From Chondrus crispus (taxonomy: Eukaryota; Rhodophyta; Florideophyceae; Gigartinales; Gigartinaceae): 64,000 nt of DNA. A program made the position numbers and the translations under genes. How positions within the stretch are numbered: position 1 is the first letter of the stretch; every line of letters starts with the position of its first letter. The notes below the pieces were generated by a model. It had not been told where the DNA came from, did no database searches, and saw only the letters and a list, made by a program, of their open reading frames with translations. The stretch covers positions 1 to 64,000 of the forward strand of contig NW_005179109.1 of the NCBI RefSeq assembly GCF_000350225.1, given 5' to 3'. This document shows, one piece after another, positions 61,560-64,000 of the stretch.

Positions 61560-62400
61560 GGACCCAAGGTCTGTTTTTAACATGGATCAGTCCGGTGCTT
61601 ACTTTTTCAAAAATGACGGGTCGAGGCCTACGAAAGGGCGTCAGTCCTAAGGACGTGAATTTGATACACTCTGGAGTTTTCACGAAAGGGTCTCTTCACA
61701 GGGTGACAATAATGCTTACAGTTCCTGCCGCCGGTACTTGTTGTAAACCAGTTATCGTTTTCCCTGGTAAACAAGCTCATTTTCGTCGCGTAAATGGAAC
61801 TGTCCAGACCTTTCATTCCTTCCTCCCCTCCTGCAATTTGTACCAAGGGCGAGGTACCAGGGGTAGACTCAAACATCATATACGACTGGGCTCAGAAGTT
61901 CGTTGCAGAGACTTCGTATCTGAGGGGATATAGTCACTATGTGCTCCTTGTTTTGGATGGGTACGGATCTTATGTGCAATTCAAAACGCTACAATTGTTC
62001 CGCGAAAATCATATCGTTGTGATCGCGCTTCCTTCACAGACCTCTCATGTACTTCAACCACTTAATGTGTCTGTGTTCTCGTCGTTCAAGTCTTGTTACA
62101 GCGGGAGATACACAGTTATGCCCAGAGGAAAAAGTGTTTAGGTTCTTTTGATGTCTCATGTTGTATCAAATCTGCGTACAGTGCCTCGATGACGTCGTCA
62201 AATATTATTAGTGGCTTTGAGAGAACGGGTATATGGTGTAGCGAAATACTTAGCGCATCGATTGAACGGCTGAAACACTTGTTCGCTAGTACTGACAATG
62301 ATGCGAGCATTAATTTAGAAACGCTGGTTGACTCGTTTATGAGACGTAGTCGCAGTTTAATCAGAGAAGCTGGCGTTGGTGATGAAAGGACGGCGCTTAT

Positions 62401-63027
62401 TGTAGTACAATTCCGTACTACAACCCCCCGAGGAGATGATACCGCGCGGGAGAGCGGGTGCTACTGTAGCGAGCGAGCGGACACGCGCCCGTCGCCGTGT
62501 ACAGTAGTACCCCAAGGGTCCGACGTGGGACAGCCGGTAGCAGCGGGCGTGGCCACCGGTAACACGTGGCATAACCGTCGGCCGGGATCGTGGCCACGGA
62601 CACACGTGTATAATCCGTACGGTGGCTAACTAGTAAGTAGTAGTTAATGGCACAAATTAAGTAATTGTGGTACACAGTAAGTGGCACCTATTGTAGAGGG
62701 ACAGGTGTCCTGGCGTCCCACTTAGGGGTTGAGACCGGGAACACCTGCCCGTCCCAGTAAAGAGGAGGCAGACTCGCCTCCCTTCCCTTTACGGCTAAGT
62801 GCTAACACCGTTCCGGTTTTTCTTTTAGTCTCAGGCTTCTAACACGTGACCGGCCGTCCGGATCTAACACCACCGTCCGGCTGTGCGTCATCGGCTACGT
62901 CAGCCTTCCCTCTTTTGGATTCTGTCTGCACGTTTAGGGTTCGCGCGTGTGTAACCCAGCGGCGCGTGCTCCCTTACCTCTAACCCCCTCGTTTCCGAGT
63001 GGTCCGGACGAAGGTAGTTATACCACA
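62401..63027 (+). mobile_element. Solo LTR, family B, copy 3 (627 bp)
   Basis: Begins TGTAGTACAATTCCGTACTA and ends GTAGTTATACCACA, closely matching 8801-9438. The flanks CTTAT (62396-62400) and CGTAT (63028-63032) are a 4/5 target duplication. It is inserted in the C-terminal part of the jerky-like transposase. Confidence 0.87.
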
Positions 63028-63336
63028 CGTATCAACACTCAAAGCGGTTCCAATTTAACTTCGGACGTCGTGATTGACGCCCTTAAGCGACACGATGAAA
63101 GACGAATGTCTGCGAAGGCTGCACCCAACGGTAAGAGGCAATTCGCATACGATTATAGCGAGCCCGCGGCAGATATTAGACGTCTCATTTTGTTGGCGTC
63201 CATACGGTCAATTAATCGAGACAGGCTGCAAATCAGTCGCTCTAGGCGTAGAGCGCAGCGAGCTCGGCTCGTTCGAGGTCGTTTGAGCTCTGTACCACAA
63301 GATTCGAACACTTTCATGAGCGACGAGCAACATTGA

Positions 63337-64000
63337 TGTCAATATCAACGCCTCACCGCTGCCGGTCCATATTAAATGAGTAGTGGTTGATGACCTGGCA
63401 CTTTGTTTGAATTAAAATTTTGGGCCACGGCGCATTCAGCACCCTGCCAGATATTGGTTGTCTCGTGAAGAGGCTCAGAAACAAGGGTCAGTTCAAGGCT
63501 TATTTGTTATTCTAGGCAACTCCTTTTCTATTCAGCGCTACAGGGGCCTAATTGGGCTGCGGCTTCTGGTCATTTTGGACTTTTATTGAGGTTTTGGGGA
63601 CGCCGGGATGCCAATCTACGGTGTAATGCGTGTGTTAGAAGGATAAATGTGACTGAAACTTGCCGAATTATTTCGTGAAAGGTTACGTATATGTTGAATG
63701 AATCACTTGCTGTCGAATCAGTCATGACTGATTCGACAGCAAGTGAAGAGATGTGGGGAAACTAGATTCGTGAAACTGCAGTTTGACGAATCTAGTTTCC
63801 CCACATCTCTTACTGTACCAGCTCACCAGTGGAGATGCTCAAAACCGCTCACCGGTGGAGATGTTCTTATTATACCACAAAACCCAGCTTATCACACATG
63901 ACATTGGTGCCGTAGTTTCCCTGGCCACGATTGGGTTGCTCGCATCGGAGATGTGGGTTGGCACCTGGATACTGTAGTATGATCGCAAAGACGTTGCTTA
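63337..64000. other. Non-coding end of the window with a double palindrome
   Basis: No gene is seen. GGGGACGCCGGGATGCCAAT near 63596 may belong to the right end of the jerky-like transposon. Two back-to-back palindromes follow at 63703-63811. Confidence 0.45.
63703..63811. repeat. Two adjacent palindromes (44 bp perfect, 66 bp with one mismatch)
   Basis: TCACTTGCTGTCGAATCAGT.. at 63703-63746 is its own reverse complement. Overlapping its last base, AAGAGATGTGGGGAAACTAG.. at 63746-63811 is a second palindrome with a single G/G mismatch around an inner AAACTGCAGTTT. Confidence 0.88.

Larger units (their letters stand above)
56342..63336 (+). pseudogene. Jerky/pogo-like transposase (DDE_1 family), broken and split
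   Basis: The HTH-type N-terminal part at 56342-56560 reads GRPHILTDEEEHLVVEALKY and CVVQDLVQHYIELMP, ending in a stop after NNRP. NFQRYNIRDP at 56680-56709 meets PRSVFNMDQSGAYFFKNDG (first catalytic Asp) at 61565 on the far side of the copia element. HRVTIMLTVPAAGT follows near 61700, then HYVLLVLDGYGSYVQF (second Asp) near 61940 and LPSQTSHVLQPLNVSVF near 62030. The solo LTR at 62401-63027 splits the C-terminal part (LTSDVVIDALKRHDERR, DSNTFMSDEQH-stop at 63336). Several frame changes exist, so it is dead. Known role of the family: cut-and-paste transposition into TA sites. Element ends not fixed. Confidence 0.85.

Noticed and set aside
1-64000. CRISPR arrays, bacterial operons, prophage
   Set aside because: All recognised genes are eukaryotic (PRP8, Tim, RING, LARP) or eukaryotic mobile elements. 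The only regular repeat array has hairpin units without unique spacers.

Overview
The window looks like an intron-poor eukaryotic nuclear genome, most likely a multicellular red alga of the Chondrus type. This is inference, from uninterrupted long genes (PRP8 as one 2422-codon frame), a compact gene island and a sea of nested GC-rich LTR elements. No species-specific marker was tested. One run of N (48212-48379) shows it is a scaffold.

Left half (1-37170): a repeat block built from three copies of one segment in alternating orientation. Copy A runs from the left edge to 8235, copy B occupies 25188-32036 inverted, and copy C occupies 33371-37170 inverted again. Copies B and C each hold a La-motif (LARP-type) RNA-binding protein gene, and all three hold a conserved ORF of about 113 codons. 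A small two-segment membrane protein sits in A and B. A young, whole-looking Ty1/copia element (3432-8208) sits in A; B preserves the matching empty site. Exactly between A and B lies a PIF/Harbinger DNA transposon (8236-25187). It has a transposase remnant reading in from the left end and a GRKAAK-type second-gene remnant reading in from the right end. Between them lies a degenerate MAP-kinase gene lacking its catalytic core. That kinase is split by one solo LTR and by a 9.4-kb Ty3-like chromodomain element (13338-22755), which itself carries an array of about 17 hairpin-forming ~55-bp repeats and a further solo LTR.

Middle (37171-48211): the ordinary gene island. PRP8 (spliceosome core), a Tim17/22/23-family import protein and a membrane-anchored RING protein are closely spaced. 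PRP8 and the Tim gene share an ATTATAAAC motif upstream of the start codon.

Right part (48212-64000): after the gap come a 210-bp MITE, an unrecognised 323-codon Cys-rich ORF, and a secreted protein with Ig-like domains (minus strand). Last is a degenerate jerky/pogo-like transposase (56342-63336) split by a second young copia element (56710-61559) and by a solo LTR (62401-63027). Several near-perfect short palindromes are scattered through noncoding DNA.

Functionally, only PRP8, Tim, RING, the two LARPs and the secreted protein look like working host genes. The rest is a layered fossil record whose order can be read from nested insertions and intact target-site duplications.
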